Positions 34,989 to 43,052 of a stretch of 64,000 bases of DNA are shown here, one piece after another (positions within the stretch are counted from its first letter, which is position 1; each line of letters opens with the position of its first letter). The DNA is from Pseudomonadota bacterium. Its GTDB lineage: Bacteria; Chloroflexota; UBA6077; JAJPHF01. Made by a program: the position numbers and the translations under genes. The stretch is from NCBI GenBank assembly GCA_021325365.1, contig JAJPHF010000139.1, positions 62,001 to 126,000 on the forward strand. The letters are read 5' to 3'. The notes under the pieces were generated by a model. The model worked only from the letters and a program-made list of their open reading frames with translations, had not been told where the DNA came from and made no database searches.

Positions 34989-36842
34989 ATGTTGCAGAGA
35001 CTAAGCGCCCGCGCGAAAGATCTCACCGGCGATCGCCCGGGAGTGCGAAGGCTCGCTCATCCCGAGACTCGGCAGATGGCTCATCCTGAACCGCCGACCT
35101 CGGCCGCAACCGCGCGTAGCTGGGCTGGCTGGCCCTTGCTGATACTCATCGCCATCACAGCGCTCCTCTGGCTACCACGCCTCGCCGGGCCAATCGATTT
35201 ACGCTACGACGCAGGAGCCTACTACATTCTTGGGACTTCCCTCGCACAGGGTAAAGGCTATCGGCTCACGAATGAGCCGGGCGAGATCCACGCCGTCCAA
35301 TACCCACCTCTGTTGCCATCGATAATCGCACTGCAGGAAACGCTGCTTGGCCAGCATGACCCGGTCGTGGTCGGCCATTACCTTCGGTTGCTCAACCTGG
35401 CTTTCTCCCTGGCCTACACCATCGCCGTCTATCTGTTCACCAGACGCTATCTCCCGGCCTGGTGGGCACTATTTGCGGCTCTGATCACCATTGCCTCCCT
35501 CCAGACATATTATTTGTCCGACCTCCTGTTTGCTGAATTACCATTCGCGCTTGTGAGCATCTTGTTCTTCCTGGCTAGCAGCAGAGCGTCGGGGCGCACC
35601 TCCCAGCTGCTAGCAGGGTTGCTGGCGGCCGCGGCATTTCTGCTACGCACGACGGGAGTGGCACTGCTGGCGGCATGGATTCTCGAGGGCGCTTTTGCCG
35701 GCGGCCTTCGCCGGGCAGCGTATCGAAGTGTATTCCTAATTCTACCCCTCGTCCTATGGCAGGCTTACGTAACCAGTATCCAAAGCTCTCCAGAGTACCA
35801 ACAACCGTCCTACCCATACCAGCGAGCGGCATACCAGTACTACAACGTCAACTACCTCGACAACATCCTACTGATCGACCCCTTCCGGCCAGAGCTCGGC
35901 AAGGCCTCGCCACGAGATATCCTTCGGCGCGCATTTGGGAACGTCTTGCCCCTGGCCGTAGGTCTCGGAGAGACTATCTCCGCGCCGATCGGGTTCCCTC
36001 GGTTGCTGATCACGAGGGTTAATGAACGCCTCCCGGGAATTCGCGTCCCTTACCGTACGGCCCAGATTGTGCTACTGGCGCTGGCTGTCTTCATCATTGT
36101 CGGCCTGATTCAGCTCGCGCGTCGTCGCGAGTTGCTACTGCCCGCGTACGTCGTCGTCTCCCTTACACTGATCGACTTCACGCCGTGGCCGGGACAATTC
36201 ACGCGCTATCTCATGCCACTGGCCCCGGTTCTCAGTGTGGCACTTTGTCTCGGGCTCATGACGACGCTCATGGTAGCAAGCCGCCGCACGCGCCTACTAG
36301 CCCAAAGATCCTATCTCGTTCCACTCCCAGCGGTCGGCGTGGTTTTAATCCTGGAAGCTTTTAGCGTCCACGATGCGTACATAGATCACCATGATCCCGT
36401 GGTTTCGTATGACGCTGCCGATCAGCCAGTCGCCTACCATCTCTTCTACTACGACGAGAACTGGGATGCCTTCGAGCGCGCCCTGTACTGGCTGAAGGGA
36501 CATGATGTGGGGACTGATAGCGTCATAGCGACCTCTGCGCCGCACTTCGCCTATCTGCGCACCGGGCACCGCGCAGTGATGCCCCCTTTCGAACCGGATA
36601 CGAGCGCAGCACAAACCTTGTTGGACTCTGTACCGGTACAGTACGTCATCGTGGACGAGCTGGGATTCACCGATATCTCGCGGCGCTATGCGCTTCCGGT
36701 CATGGAAGCCCACCCTGCCGACTGGCTCGAGATCTACGCGGATGGAGCCCGCCTCCGTATCTACCAGCGAGTCAATGTTACAAGCGATCGGACCGGCCAA
36801 GCTGAGCGGCCGGACCGTAGCGCCGCGGCGGTAGTCCGCTGA
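34989..36842 (+). CDS. GT39/ArnT-like membrane glycosyltransferase
   Basis: This 617-residue protein has a cytoplasmic start of about 45 residues, 10-12 transmembrane helices (about 50-460) and a soluble outer C-terminus. The first outer loop contains DLRYDAGAYY, where the Asp residues are in the place of the catalytic acids of GT39/GT87-like enzymes. It would add sugars or other groups from polyprenyl-phosphate donors to surface glycans. An ATG nine codons upstream is in frame, but the one chosen has a GGAG site 7 bases away. Family member number two in the island (see 30224). The next gene starts 115 bases downstream in the same direction. Confidence 0.75.
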   Translation: MLQRLSARAKDLTGDRPGVRRLAHPETRQMAHPEPPTSAATARSWAGWPLLILIAITALLWLPRLAGPIDLRYDAGAYYILGTSLAQGKGYRLTNEPGEIHAVQYPPLLPSIIALQETLLGQHDPVVVGHYLRLLNLAFSLAYTIAVYLFTRRYLPAWWALFAALITIASLQTYYLSDLLFAELPFALVSILFFLASSRASGRTSQLLAGLLAAAAFLLRTTGVALLAAWILEGAFAGGLRRAAYRSVFLILPLVLWQAYVTSIQSSPEYQQPSYPYQRAAYQYYNVNYLDNILLIDPFRPELGKASPRDILRRAFGNVLPLAVGLGETISAPIGFPRLLITRVNERLPGIRVPYRTAQIVLLALAVFIIVGLIQLARRRELLLPAYVVVSLTLIDFTPWPGQFTRYLMPLAPVLSVALCLGLMTTLMVASRRTRLLAQRSYLVPLPAVGVVLILEAFSVHDAYIDHHDPVVSYDAADQPVAYHLFYYDENWDAFERALYWLKGHDVGTDSVIATSAPHFAYLRTGHRAVMPPFEPDTSAAQTLLDSVPVQYVIVDELGFTDISRRYALPVMEAHPADWLEIYADGARLRIYQRVNVTSDRTGQAERPDRSAAAVVR

Positions 36843-36957
36843 GCGATGGTTGGCGGGTGACTCCCCGGGTAGATGGTGACATCATCCTGATTGGCAAGTA
36901 GGCGCGGGTGGAAGCCCGGAACTGCTTTGAGGCGGCCGGTGGTGCGGAGGGCGGCGG

Positions 36958-37962
36958 ATGGTGCCCGGTCAGAAGATTGCAGTGACGGTGGCGATTCCCA
37001 CCTATAACCGGCCGGCTCTGTTGCGAGAGGCTTTGGCATCCGTGGTGGCGCAAGACATGCAGGAGTTCGAAGTTCTCGTCGTAGACGATGCGTCGCCGAG
37101 CGATACGCAAGGAGTGCTGGCCTCGTTCCGCGATCCGCGGCTTCGACTACTGCGGCAGAGCAGCAACGTCGGCATGCAACGGAATTGGCGGACGGCCTTG
37201 ACCACACCAAGCACTCGTTATGTGGCACTGTTAGAGGACGACAACCTCTGGCTACCGCATCACCTCCGCGCGGCGGTGTCGGCGCTGGAGGCTCACCCCG
37301 AGGCCACCATGTATGCCTGCGCCAGTGAGAGGTTCGGGGGGGGACGCGAGGACTATTTCCGGCCTGAGTGGGCTAAGAGTTCGGGCTCAGAATTGTGGCG
37401 CTGGCGGGAGACAGGGTATGCGAGGTGGCTGGCCGGCTGCCCCATCCTGGCGTCAGCCGTCGTGGTGCGGCGGCAGTCTCTAGACCGCCTGTTCTGGGGG
37501 GGCAGCAACTGGCCTTGGTGCCACGACTGGCTATGGTGGGGGCAGCTCGCGTTACAAGGCGCCGTATTTTACGATAGTAGAATTGGTATCAGGTATCGGT
37601 GGCATGAATCGAACGCGACCTATGGTTTCGAGAACATGCGGGGTCGCGCAGAGTGGTTGTATACAATACGTGAACTGGCGACACGTGCCTGGAAAGCAGG
37701 AGCGTTACGCGACTTAGCTGGGGAGACGTTATCCTTTTCGCCAGCTGCGCTGTCCATAATGGTGGTAGCCCTGACCGCGCCGGAAACGCCGCCACCGCTT
37801 CGTCGGCAGGCGTACCGTCTGTTCCGCATGCGTCGAGACATCGCTAAGCGCCCCGGGTGTGCGATGAACTTCCGGATCGCGTGCGTCTTGGGCGGGTGGT
37901 GGCTCAGTCACGCCGATCTGCGAGCACGCCTGTGGGCTCGCTGGTGGCCTAAGGCGAACTAG
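36958..37962 (+). CDS. Family 2 glycosyltransferase
   Basis: This 334-residue soluble protein has a GT-A fold: VAIPTYNRPALL at the N-terminus, VVDDASPSD for nucleotide binding and LLEDDNLW as the metal-binding acid motif. The C-terminal part (about 230-334) is helical and basic. It transfers a sugar from a nucleotide-sugar onto a growing glycan; donor and acceptor are not predictable. A GGAGGGC site precedes the ATG. Its TAG stop is also the first part of a 78-base palindromic repeat (37959-38036). Confidence 0.8.
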   Translation: MVPGQKIAVTVAIPTYNRPALLREALASVVAQDMQEFEVLVVDDASPSDTQGVLASFRDPRLRLLRQSSNVGMQRNWRTALTTPSTRYVALLEDDNLWLPHHLRAAVSALEAHPEATMYACASERFGGGREDYFRPEWAKSSGSELWRWRETGYARWLAGCPILASAVVVRRQSLDRLFWGGSNWPWCHDWLWWGQLALQGAVFYDSRIGIRYRWHESNATYGFENMRGRAEWLYTIRELATRAWKAGALRDLAGETLSFSPAALSIMVVALTAPETPPPLRRQAYRLFRMRRDIAKRPGCAMNFRIACVLGGWWLSHADLRARLWARWWPKAN

Positions 37963-38036
37963 TGGTCTGTCACGAGTCAATTGCCGGGTGTTGGCAGTTG
38001 CCAACACCCGGCAATTGACTCGTGACGAGGTACTAG
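37959..38036 (+). repeat. Palindromic repeat, copy A (28-bp perfect stem)
   Basis: The core is a perfect 28-bp inverted repeat (37969-37996 with 37999-38026) with a 2-base loop. The outer ends read CTAGTGGT and GAGGTACTAG. The same ends, with a different stem sequence, occur at 50380-50456 on the other strand. The TAG of the upstream gene lies in the left end. It can act as a transcript terminator or stabiliser, but the shared ends point to a repeat family. Confidence 0.75.
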
Positions 38037-38183
38037 TATGGCACGAGTTAAGAGTTCTGATAGGTGCTACTGGCCAAGAGAGGGTCATTGCAGGCCAAGA
38101 GACGTGTTCGACGGAACTGAGAGTCGCTCAACGCGCGCATGGCAATGGTGATAGTGAGCATAGTAGTCGTGGATAAGCATGCA

Positions 38184-39101
38184 ATGGCAGAAACACTCGT
38201 TTCGGTGATTATTCCATGCTACAATGCCGGCCGATTTCTGGGTGAGACTCTAGATAGTGTGCTCAGGCAGGGACACAGCAATCTAGAGATCATCGTAGTA
38301 GACGATGGCTCTACGGACGGTAGCGCTAATGTTGCTGCCAAATATCCAACGGTGCGTTGCGTGCACCAGCGCAATGCTGGGGTTGCGGCGGCGCGGAACA
38401 CCGGGTTGCAAAACAGCAATGGCGCGTTTGTCATTTTCCTGGACGCAGATGATCGCATGCTACCGGGTGCCGTCGAAGCCAACCTGCATTGTTTGCTAAG
38501 GCAGCCAGAATGCGCGTTTGCGTTTGGCGATGTGCAAGCCATTGACGTCAACGGTGTGCCGCTTCCGCACCGGTCGGCTTGCCCACATCACGAGAACTAT
38601 CACTACCTCTCGCTGCTGTATCACTGCTATATCTGGACACCTGGCGCAGTAATGTACCGGCGCAGCGTGCTGGAAGCCGTATCAGGATTCGATAGCCGGG
38701 TCGCCGCCGCAGCGGATTTAGATCTGAATCTTCGAATCACCCGTATCTACCCTGCTTGCTACTGTGGCACCACCGTGCTGGAATATCGAATGTATCAAGG
38801 CAACATGAACAGCAACTACGCTACTATGTTGGCGGCTACAGTATCGGTAATGCGACGACAGCGCCGGTGGGTGGATGGGGACGCACGGCATAGAGAAGCA
38901 TATCAGCACGGTGTCAAGTTCTTCCAGGCGTACTATGGCAATCTGCTCATCACTCAGCTCGTCGATTGCATAAGGCATCGTAGCAATTGGCGGATGGCGG
39001 TTAGTGGAATGCTAGTGCTGGCGCGGTATGCTCCGCTGGTACCAGTCAAGCGCGGCATGCGGCATGCGCCGTGGATCGGAAAGATGGCTCGGAGATCCTG
39101 A
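38184..39101 (+). CDS. Family 2 glycosyltransferase
   Basis: This protein of about 305 residues has a GT-A domain: VIIPCYNAGRFL, VVDDGSTDGS and FLDADDRMLP as the metal site. The C-terminal third is helical with many Arg and Tyr residues. It probably extends a surface polysaccharide or decorates a lipid carrier. An upstream ATG at 38139 is in frame, but the MAETLVSVII start fits the family better. Codon use is markedly less GC-rich than in the flanking catabolic genes, consistent with transfer of the island. The island seems to end just after it. Confidence 0.8.
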   Translation: MAETLVSVIIPCYNAGRFLGETLDSVLRQGHSNLEIIVVDDGSTDGSANVAAKYPTVRCVHQRNAGVAAARNTGLQNSNGAFVIFLDADDRMLPGAVEANLHCLLRQPECAFAFGDVQAIDVNGVPLPHRSACPHHENYHYLSLLYHCYIWTPGAVMYRRSVLEAVSGFDSRVAAAADLDLNLRITRIYPACYCGTTVLEYRMYQGNMNSNYATMLAATVSVMRRQRRWVDGDARHREAYQHGVKFFQAYYGNLLITQLVDCIRHRSNWRMAVSGMLVLARYAPLVPVKRGMRHAPWIGKMARRS

Positions 39102-39154
39102 GGGCTGAGAGGGCCGTAGCCTCGGTCCCTGGCCTTCGGGGAGCCGCCCGGCTA

Positions 39155-39210
39155 AGCGTAGCAAGCGGCCGCGCTGGTCGTACGCCGCCAGCGCGGCCGC
39201 TTGCTACGCT
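39155..39210. terminator. 23-bp perfect inverted repeat at the island edge
   Basis: A 23-bp perfect stem (39155-39177 with 39188-39210, arm starting AGCGTAGCAAGCGGCC) encloses a 10-base loop. It follows the last glycosyltransferase by 53 bases and precedes the small regulator gene by 41. It could end the glycosyltransferase transcript; no T-run is present. Its arms are unlike those of the two related palindromes. Confidence 0.5.
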
Positions 39211-39251
39211 CTAGCGGCACCCGGTATGGTGGCGCGCAAAGGATGGTGCTA

Positions 39252-39488
39252 ATGCCCACGTTGCGGGAAGTCCGGGTCAGCCGGTTGCTCACAATGCGCG
39301 AATTGGCGCGGCGCGCCGGCGTCGCCCTGAGCACGGTCTATTTGCTGGAAGCCGGCCGTACCCGACCCTCGCTGCGGGTAATCCGCAAACTCAGCGCGGC
39401 GTTGGGCGTGGCGCCCGAGGCCGTCGACGAGTTTCGGGCCGTCGTGGAGCTGTCGGACCCGTCGATGGAGGCCCACACCCCGCCATAA
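39252..39488 (+). CDS. Small XRE-family DNA-binding protein
   Basis: This 78-residue protein is a single helix-turn-helix domain (about 5-62): RLLTMRELARRAGVALSTVY, then LEAGRTRPSLRVIRKLSAAL, the usual XRE pattern. It has no ligand domain, so it may bind DNA constitutively or with a partner. The ATG at 39252 has AAGGATGG at a suitable distance; ATG 39243 is in frame but lies on top of the site. It converges with a hypothetical gene and may regulate one of the neighbours. Confidence 0.75.
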   Translation: MPTLREVRVSRLLTMRELARRAGVALSTVYLLEAGRTRPSLRVIRKLSAALGVAPEAVDEFRAVVELSDPSMEAHTPP

Positions 39489-39501
39489 CCAGCCGCCATC
39501 G

Positions 39502-39972
39502 TCACTGGCCGTGCCGGCCGGAGGGCTCCCCCCGGAGCGTGTCACAGTCCGCGTCCGTTCCGATGACATGGGCAGCCACCGCACGGATCGCCAGCTCCTG
39601 CTCGGGGAAGTGGCGCGCTAAGGCGTCCAGCAGGTGGCACTGCCAGGCATCGCAGGCGGCCACCGTCGCAAGCTCCTCTAAGTGACGCAGTTGCCAGACC
39701 AGCTCGAAATCCTCTGGGGACAGCCGGTCGCGTAGCTGGCGTTCGAGTAGTCGGATCCGCTCTTCCAGGTCTGCGTCGAGGGGCGGCAGCATCACGTCGC
39801 ATCCTCCCCGGTAGCCGGTCATCGCTTGAGCCGAGAATCGGTAGAGACAGGATAGCCGCCAGCCCACCAAAAAGCGAGCGATCAGGGGGGTGTGGACGCG
39901 GGTTCCGAGGGCTGCTACCTCGGCCAGGCGTGCCTCGGCCGTCTTGCACTCGTACGCCAGCGCGTCGAGCAT
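39502..39972 (-). CDS. Hypothetical protein
   Basis: This frame encodes 156 residues, mostly helical, rich in Leu, Glu, Arg and with six Cys (for example YECKT, LSCLYRF, GGCDVM, AACDAWQCHL). I do not recognise it. It ends 13 bases from the XRE gene, tail to tail. No strong ribosome binding site is visible before the ATG (CCCCGAG only), so expression is less certain than for other genes. The reading frame has the high third-position GC expected of a real gene here. Confidence 0.45.
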   Translation of the reverse strand: MLDALAYECKTAEARLAEVAALGTRVHTPLIARFLVGWRLSCLYRFSAQAMTGYRGGCDVMLPPLDADLEERIRLLERQLRDRLSPEDFELVWQLRHLEELATVAACDAWQCHLLDALARHFPEQELAIRAVAAHVIGTDADCDTLRGEPSGRHGQ

Positions 39973-40051
39973 CTCGGGGGTATGCCCAGCCCAGATGGCT
40001 GTCGCGCCTTACAAGACGCTCGCCAGCTTGCCCGCGTCGCCCAGAGAGCTG

Positions 40052-40492
40052 CTACGGTTCCGGTAGGACTCCGACCTGCCGCAGCACGGACAACTGGTCC
40101 CAGTAGATGCGCTCGCTGCAGATCTTTCCATCCCGGAATCCGACCACGGCGACTTGATCCGTTGTAACGTGGCGGCTCGTCGGCGGCACGTTCGGGAGTA
40201 GCCAGTCCATCTGTTTGCTATGGGTAAATGTGATATGCACCTCCTCGACGAGCTGGCTCTCCCCTATCACCCGGTTGGTCGATTGGACCTGCCAGTCGTC
40301 AGGCAGTGAGGCGATGAACACATCCTGGTAGTAGGCGCGCACCGCCTGGTAGCCACGAGCACCGGTGTTGACCGGCATGTTGTGGTTCACGACGTCGTCC
40401 GTCACGGTCGTCATGAGCGTGTCGATGTCCTTCGAGTCGAATTCCGCTCGCAGGTGGGTCTCCCAGACCCGCATCATCGCTGCCCGGGTCAT
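40052..40492 (-). CDS. SnoaL-like (NTF2 fold) protein
   Basis: This 146-residue protein has the pattern of SnoaL/ester-cyclase-like members of the NTF2 fold: an N-terminal helix with FDSKDIDTLMTTVTDDVVNH, a GYQAVRAYYQDVF helix and C-terminal strands ending CSERIYWDQLSVLRQVG. Family members act as polyketide cyclases, dehydratases or isomerases, and many have no known role. An AGAGG site precedes the ATG. It may act on a catabolic intermediate; nothing nearby fixes the substrate. Confidence 0.7.
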   Translation of the reverse strand: MTRAAMMRVWETHLRAEFDSKDIDTLMTTVTDDVVNHNMPVNTGARGYQAVRAYYQDVFIASLPDDWQVQSTNRVIGESQLVEEVHITFTHSKQMDWLLPNVPPTSRHVTTDQVAVVGFRDGKICSERIYWDQLSVLRQVGVLPEP

Positions 40493-40907
40493 CGCTCAAC
40501 CTCTACCCGAGTGCTCGCCGAGCCGGGCTGCCAACTCGCGCACTTGCTCTTGCCGGGCGGCATTCTCCACGTGAGCGCGGCGTTCTCCAGTTGGCGCCTC
40601 GCCGACTGCTCCGAGAGAGGTGCCGGATCAGCAGCCCGAGTCGTCACGGACCGCTCGGGGGCCAACAACAGCGTCGTCTCGATCATGCCACGGTTGTAGC
40701 GCGTCGCAGGCGACCTGGCAAGCGGGCGGCCAGGCTCTCACACCGGGGGATCTGAACGGTTACGTACGTGCCAGCGCCCGGTTCAGTGCATCGCGCGCCT
40801 GGGAGACGCGCGGCAGAGCCGTTGCAGGGTGGCGAGGGCCGTACCCAGGCCCCGTCAACGGCGGCTTGGTGACAAAGGCCGCGAACTGGGTCAACTGCAC
40901 GCGCCGA
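40493..40907. other. Gap between SnoaL-like and GYD genes
   Basis: No gene is convincing here. A minus-strand frame at 40489-40686 overlaps the SnoaL start as ATGA but has an unlikely composition. Another minus frame just upstream of 40492 reads ENAARQEQVRELAARLGEH before a stop, which looks like the coiled tail of a lost protein. I cannot name it. Confidence 0.25.
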
Positions 40908-41243
40908 CTAGCCGGCGGGCTTGGGGGCCATCGGGGGCGCCGTGGCCGCCTGTTGCAGCGCCGCATGCATCTCGTCCGGGGAGAGCACACGCACCAAGCG
41001 GTTGCTTCTCAGGTGCCCCCCGGCCAGGTCCGCGATCTCGATGGCGGCCGCGGCGGCATCATCCGGCGCTTCGAACAGTGCGAAGCCGTCGTACTCGGTG
41101 CCGGGCGTGTAGTACAGCCCTACCAGACGGCCCCCGAAGTGCCGCACCAGCGCGTCGGAGGCCGCCGCCCGGTCCTGTGGCGCGTGGATGAGCGTCGCCC
41201 AGGCCGCCGGGCTATATGCAAACTGCGCCATGAACAATGGCAT
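40908..41243 (-). CDS. GYD-like small protein
   Basis: This 111-residue protein has the ferredoxin-like pattern of GYD-domain proteins: YSPAAWATLIHAPQDR, a VGLYYTPGTEYDGFALFEAP block and a short helical tail. The family name comes from a Gly-Tyr-Asp motif, here seen as EYDGF. Function is unknown; many lie beside catabolic or stress genes. A GGAGGAT site lies before the ATG. The neighbour at 40052 is on the same strand, separated by about 415 bases. Confidence 0.6.
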   Translation of the reverse strand: MPLFMAQFAYSPAAWATLIHAPQDRAAASDALVRHFGGRLVGLYYTPGTEYDGFALFEAPDDAAAAAIEIADLAGGHLRSNRLVRVLSPDEMHAALQQAATAPPMAPKPAG

Positions 41244-41571
41244 GATCGTATCCTCCCGTCACGGCAGCACCGTATGCAAGCAGGTATAGCGTGCCACCAT
41301 CGCGTAGACAAGCGCATGACCGCGCCGCCTGCTTAGCTTGTGATTTAACTCATGAGCGGCGGGCCGATCCGCGAAGGATCGGGGAGTTCAACGATGGGCA
41401 GGGGGTACGGGGCTGTCCGCCGGCTGGGCCTCCAGCAGCGCTCGGATCTGCGCCGCCGCGACAGTGTGGGCGTTGGCGGTGGGCGGCACGCGGCGCACGT
41501 CGAGCGGCGCCGTCCAGCTATCGTGCGTGAAGCTGATCTGCGCCAGCCCCGCCGATGCAGGTCCGCCACGC
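41244..41571. other. Gap with possible unrecognised relic
   Basis: I see no supported gene. A minus-strand frame ending at 41388 reads AQISFTHDSWTAPLDVRRVP and then an alanine-rich helix, which has protein-like character but matches nothing I recognise. It adjoins the aldolase relic, so it may be part of the same decayed stretch. Confidence 0.25.
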
Positions 41572-41780
41572 CATGCCCGCATCCTACGCGCGCCGCCCGA
41601 CGTGCAGAGCGTCTGCCACACGCACTCCAGCGGGTGCGTGCTGTTCAGCGTGCTGCCGATCAAGCTGCGCGCGGCGCACAACTACGGCGCCTTCCTGCCC
41701 GCCGAGGGCGCGGCGCTCTACGAGCCGGCTGGCCTGATCCGGACGATCGAGCAAGGGGACGCGCGGGCCGCCCGCTGGGC
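41572..41780 (+). pseudogene. Fragment of a class II aldolase
   Basis: About 68 codons read HARILRAPPDVQSVCHTHSS, then a strand and AAHNYGAFLPAEGAALYEPA, the middle of a class II aldolase including the HTH metal-binding pair. Both ends are missing: upstream there is no family sequence and downstream the similarity stops at about 41780. It is therefore the remnant of a gene like that at 1736-2461, in a stretch of decayed DNA. Confidence 0.6.
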
Positions 41781-41952
41781 GAGGAGTCTGCTGCCCCGGG
41801 GTCCTCACAACGAGACGGCGCCGTCGATAGTGGTTCAAACTGGGGAACCGCGGTGGTCGCACGCGGGGATGCGCTCGGGCGCCGGCGGGTCCGCCCCACC
41901 GTCATACGACTCGCTGGCGTTGCCCAACGCCGCCGGTCGGTGGCCAGTCGCG

Positions 41953-42807
41953 TCAATCCGTGAACCACACCTCTGGGCCGCCGAAGCCATTGGCGGCGTT
42001 CCACTCGATGGTGTCGAAGACCCGGCCGGTGATACCCGTCTTCGCATCCTGCTCGGCCAGGAACAACGCCAGCGGGACCACGTGCTCCGGCTTCGCGCCG
42101 ATGACCTTGGACCCGCCCATCAGCGCGTAGCGCGCCGAGGTCTTTTCGTCGAAGCCAGTGGTGCGGGCGCCCGTCGGGTTGATGACGTTGACGGCCACGT
42201 TCTGCTCCTTCACTTCGTCGGCGAGGTAGCAGCACATGGCCGTGAGCGCCGCCTTGGCCGACATATAGGGCTGCTCGCGGCTGTTGGGACGCCGCGCGAC
42301 CCACGACACGCCGTCCCCGTACGGCATAGTGGTGCCGCCCTTGCTGGAGATGCCGATGATGCTGCCTGATTGCTGCGCGAGCATGGGCCGGATGAACGCG
42401 CGCGTGACCTTCAGCGTCCCGAACAGCGACACGGCGAACTGCCGCTCCCAGTCGGCGTCCGTGGTCTCCAGGATCGTGATGTCCCCAATCGGGGGGAACT
42501 GCGCGCTGGGGAGTAGGGCGGCGTTGTTGATGAGCACGTCCACGGTCTTGAACTTGTCGATCGTGGCCTGGTACGCCGCGGCGATCTGCTCCACGTTGGT
42601 GATGTCGCAGGTCAGCATGAGGGCGTCGTCACGGGCCGCAAGCTCCCGATAGAAGCGGTCGTCGGCATCGTTCGAGGCGCCGGACGGCGCCCAGGAGAGG
42701 TCGAGCGCCGCGACCTTGGCGCCCCTGGCGAGGAACGCTTGCACGTACGCGCGGCCCATGCCGCGGGCCCCGCCCGTGACCACGACCACCTTGTCTTGAA
42801 GTGCCAT
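41953..42807 (-). CDS. Short-chain dehydrogenase/reductase
   Basis: This 284-residue protein has the NAD(P)-binding TGGARGMG (11-18), NNAA (about 98-101), a catalytic Ser in GISSKGG and the YMSAK Tyr-Lys pair. An acidic residue after strand 2 (ALDLSW) suggests NAD rather than NADP. An insert around GGTTMPYGDGVSWVARRPNS is longer than in typical members. It oxidises or reduces an alcohol or diol, perhaps a dihydrodiol from Rieske chemistry. A GGAGGAG site before ATG 42807 sets the start. The 36-base repeated motif copy 1 lies 210 bases upstream. Confidence 0.85.
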   Translation of the reverse strand: MALQDKVVVVTGGARGMGRAYVQAFLARGAKVAALDLSWAPSGASNDADDRFYRELAARDDALMLTCDITNVEQIAAAYQATIDKFKTVDVLINNAALLPSAQFPPIGDITILETTDADWERQFAVSLFGTLKVTRAFIRPMLAQQSGSIIGISSKGGTTMPYGDGVSWVARRPNSREQPYMSAKAALTAMCCYLADEVKEQNVAVNVINPTGARTTGFDEKTSARYALMGGSKVIGAKPEHVVPLALFLAEQDAKTGITGRVFDTIEWNAANGFGGPEVWFTD

Positions 42808-43016
42808 TACTCCTCCGGTAGTAGTAGCATGTGCCAACCGTCTGGTTTCGCCGTGACGCGCTCCGCTGTAGCGGTGGAGGGCGATTCCCGTAGTCGACGT
42901 GCCGCCAAGCGAGCCGGCATTGCCCAGACCGCGCTGGCCGCGGGCCGGCTTCGCCTGCTCCACGGTAGCGACTCGCCGAGTGATTCACCAACCATCGCAG
43001 CCGGCATTAGCCAGGC

Positions 43017-43052
43017 GCCAGGGAGCGATTGTTGGGGTAGTCTGACTACCTG
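43017..43052 (-). promoter_or_regulatory. Repeated 36-bp motif, copy 1
   Basis: On the plus strand it reads GCCAGGGAGCG, 8 bases, GGTAG, 5 bases, CTACCTG; the inner part here is GGTAGTC-T-GACTACC, a perfect 7-bp inverted repeat. Copies 2 and 3 (56105 and 58347) keep the same spacing to the base. This copy overlaps the stop codon of the XRE/MmyB gene and lies upstream of the SDR gene. An operator or an intergenic repeat is possible. Confidence 0.5.

Noticed and set aside
40489..40686. A 65-codon minus gene overlapping the SnoaL start as ATGA
   Set aside because: Composition is unlike a protein and no ribosome binding site is seen; a different frame in the same place looks more protein-like but is incomplete.
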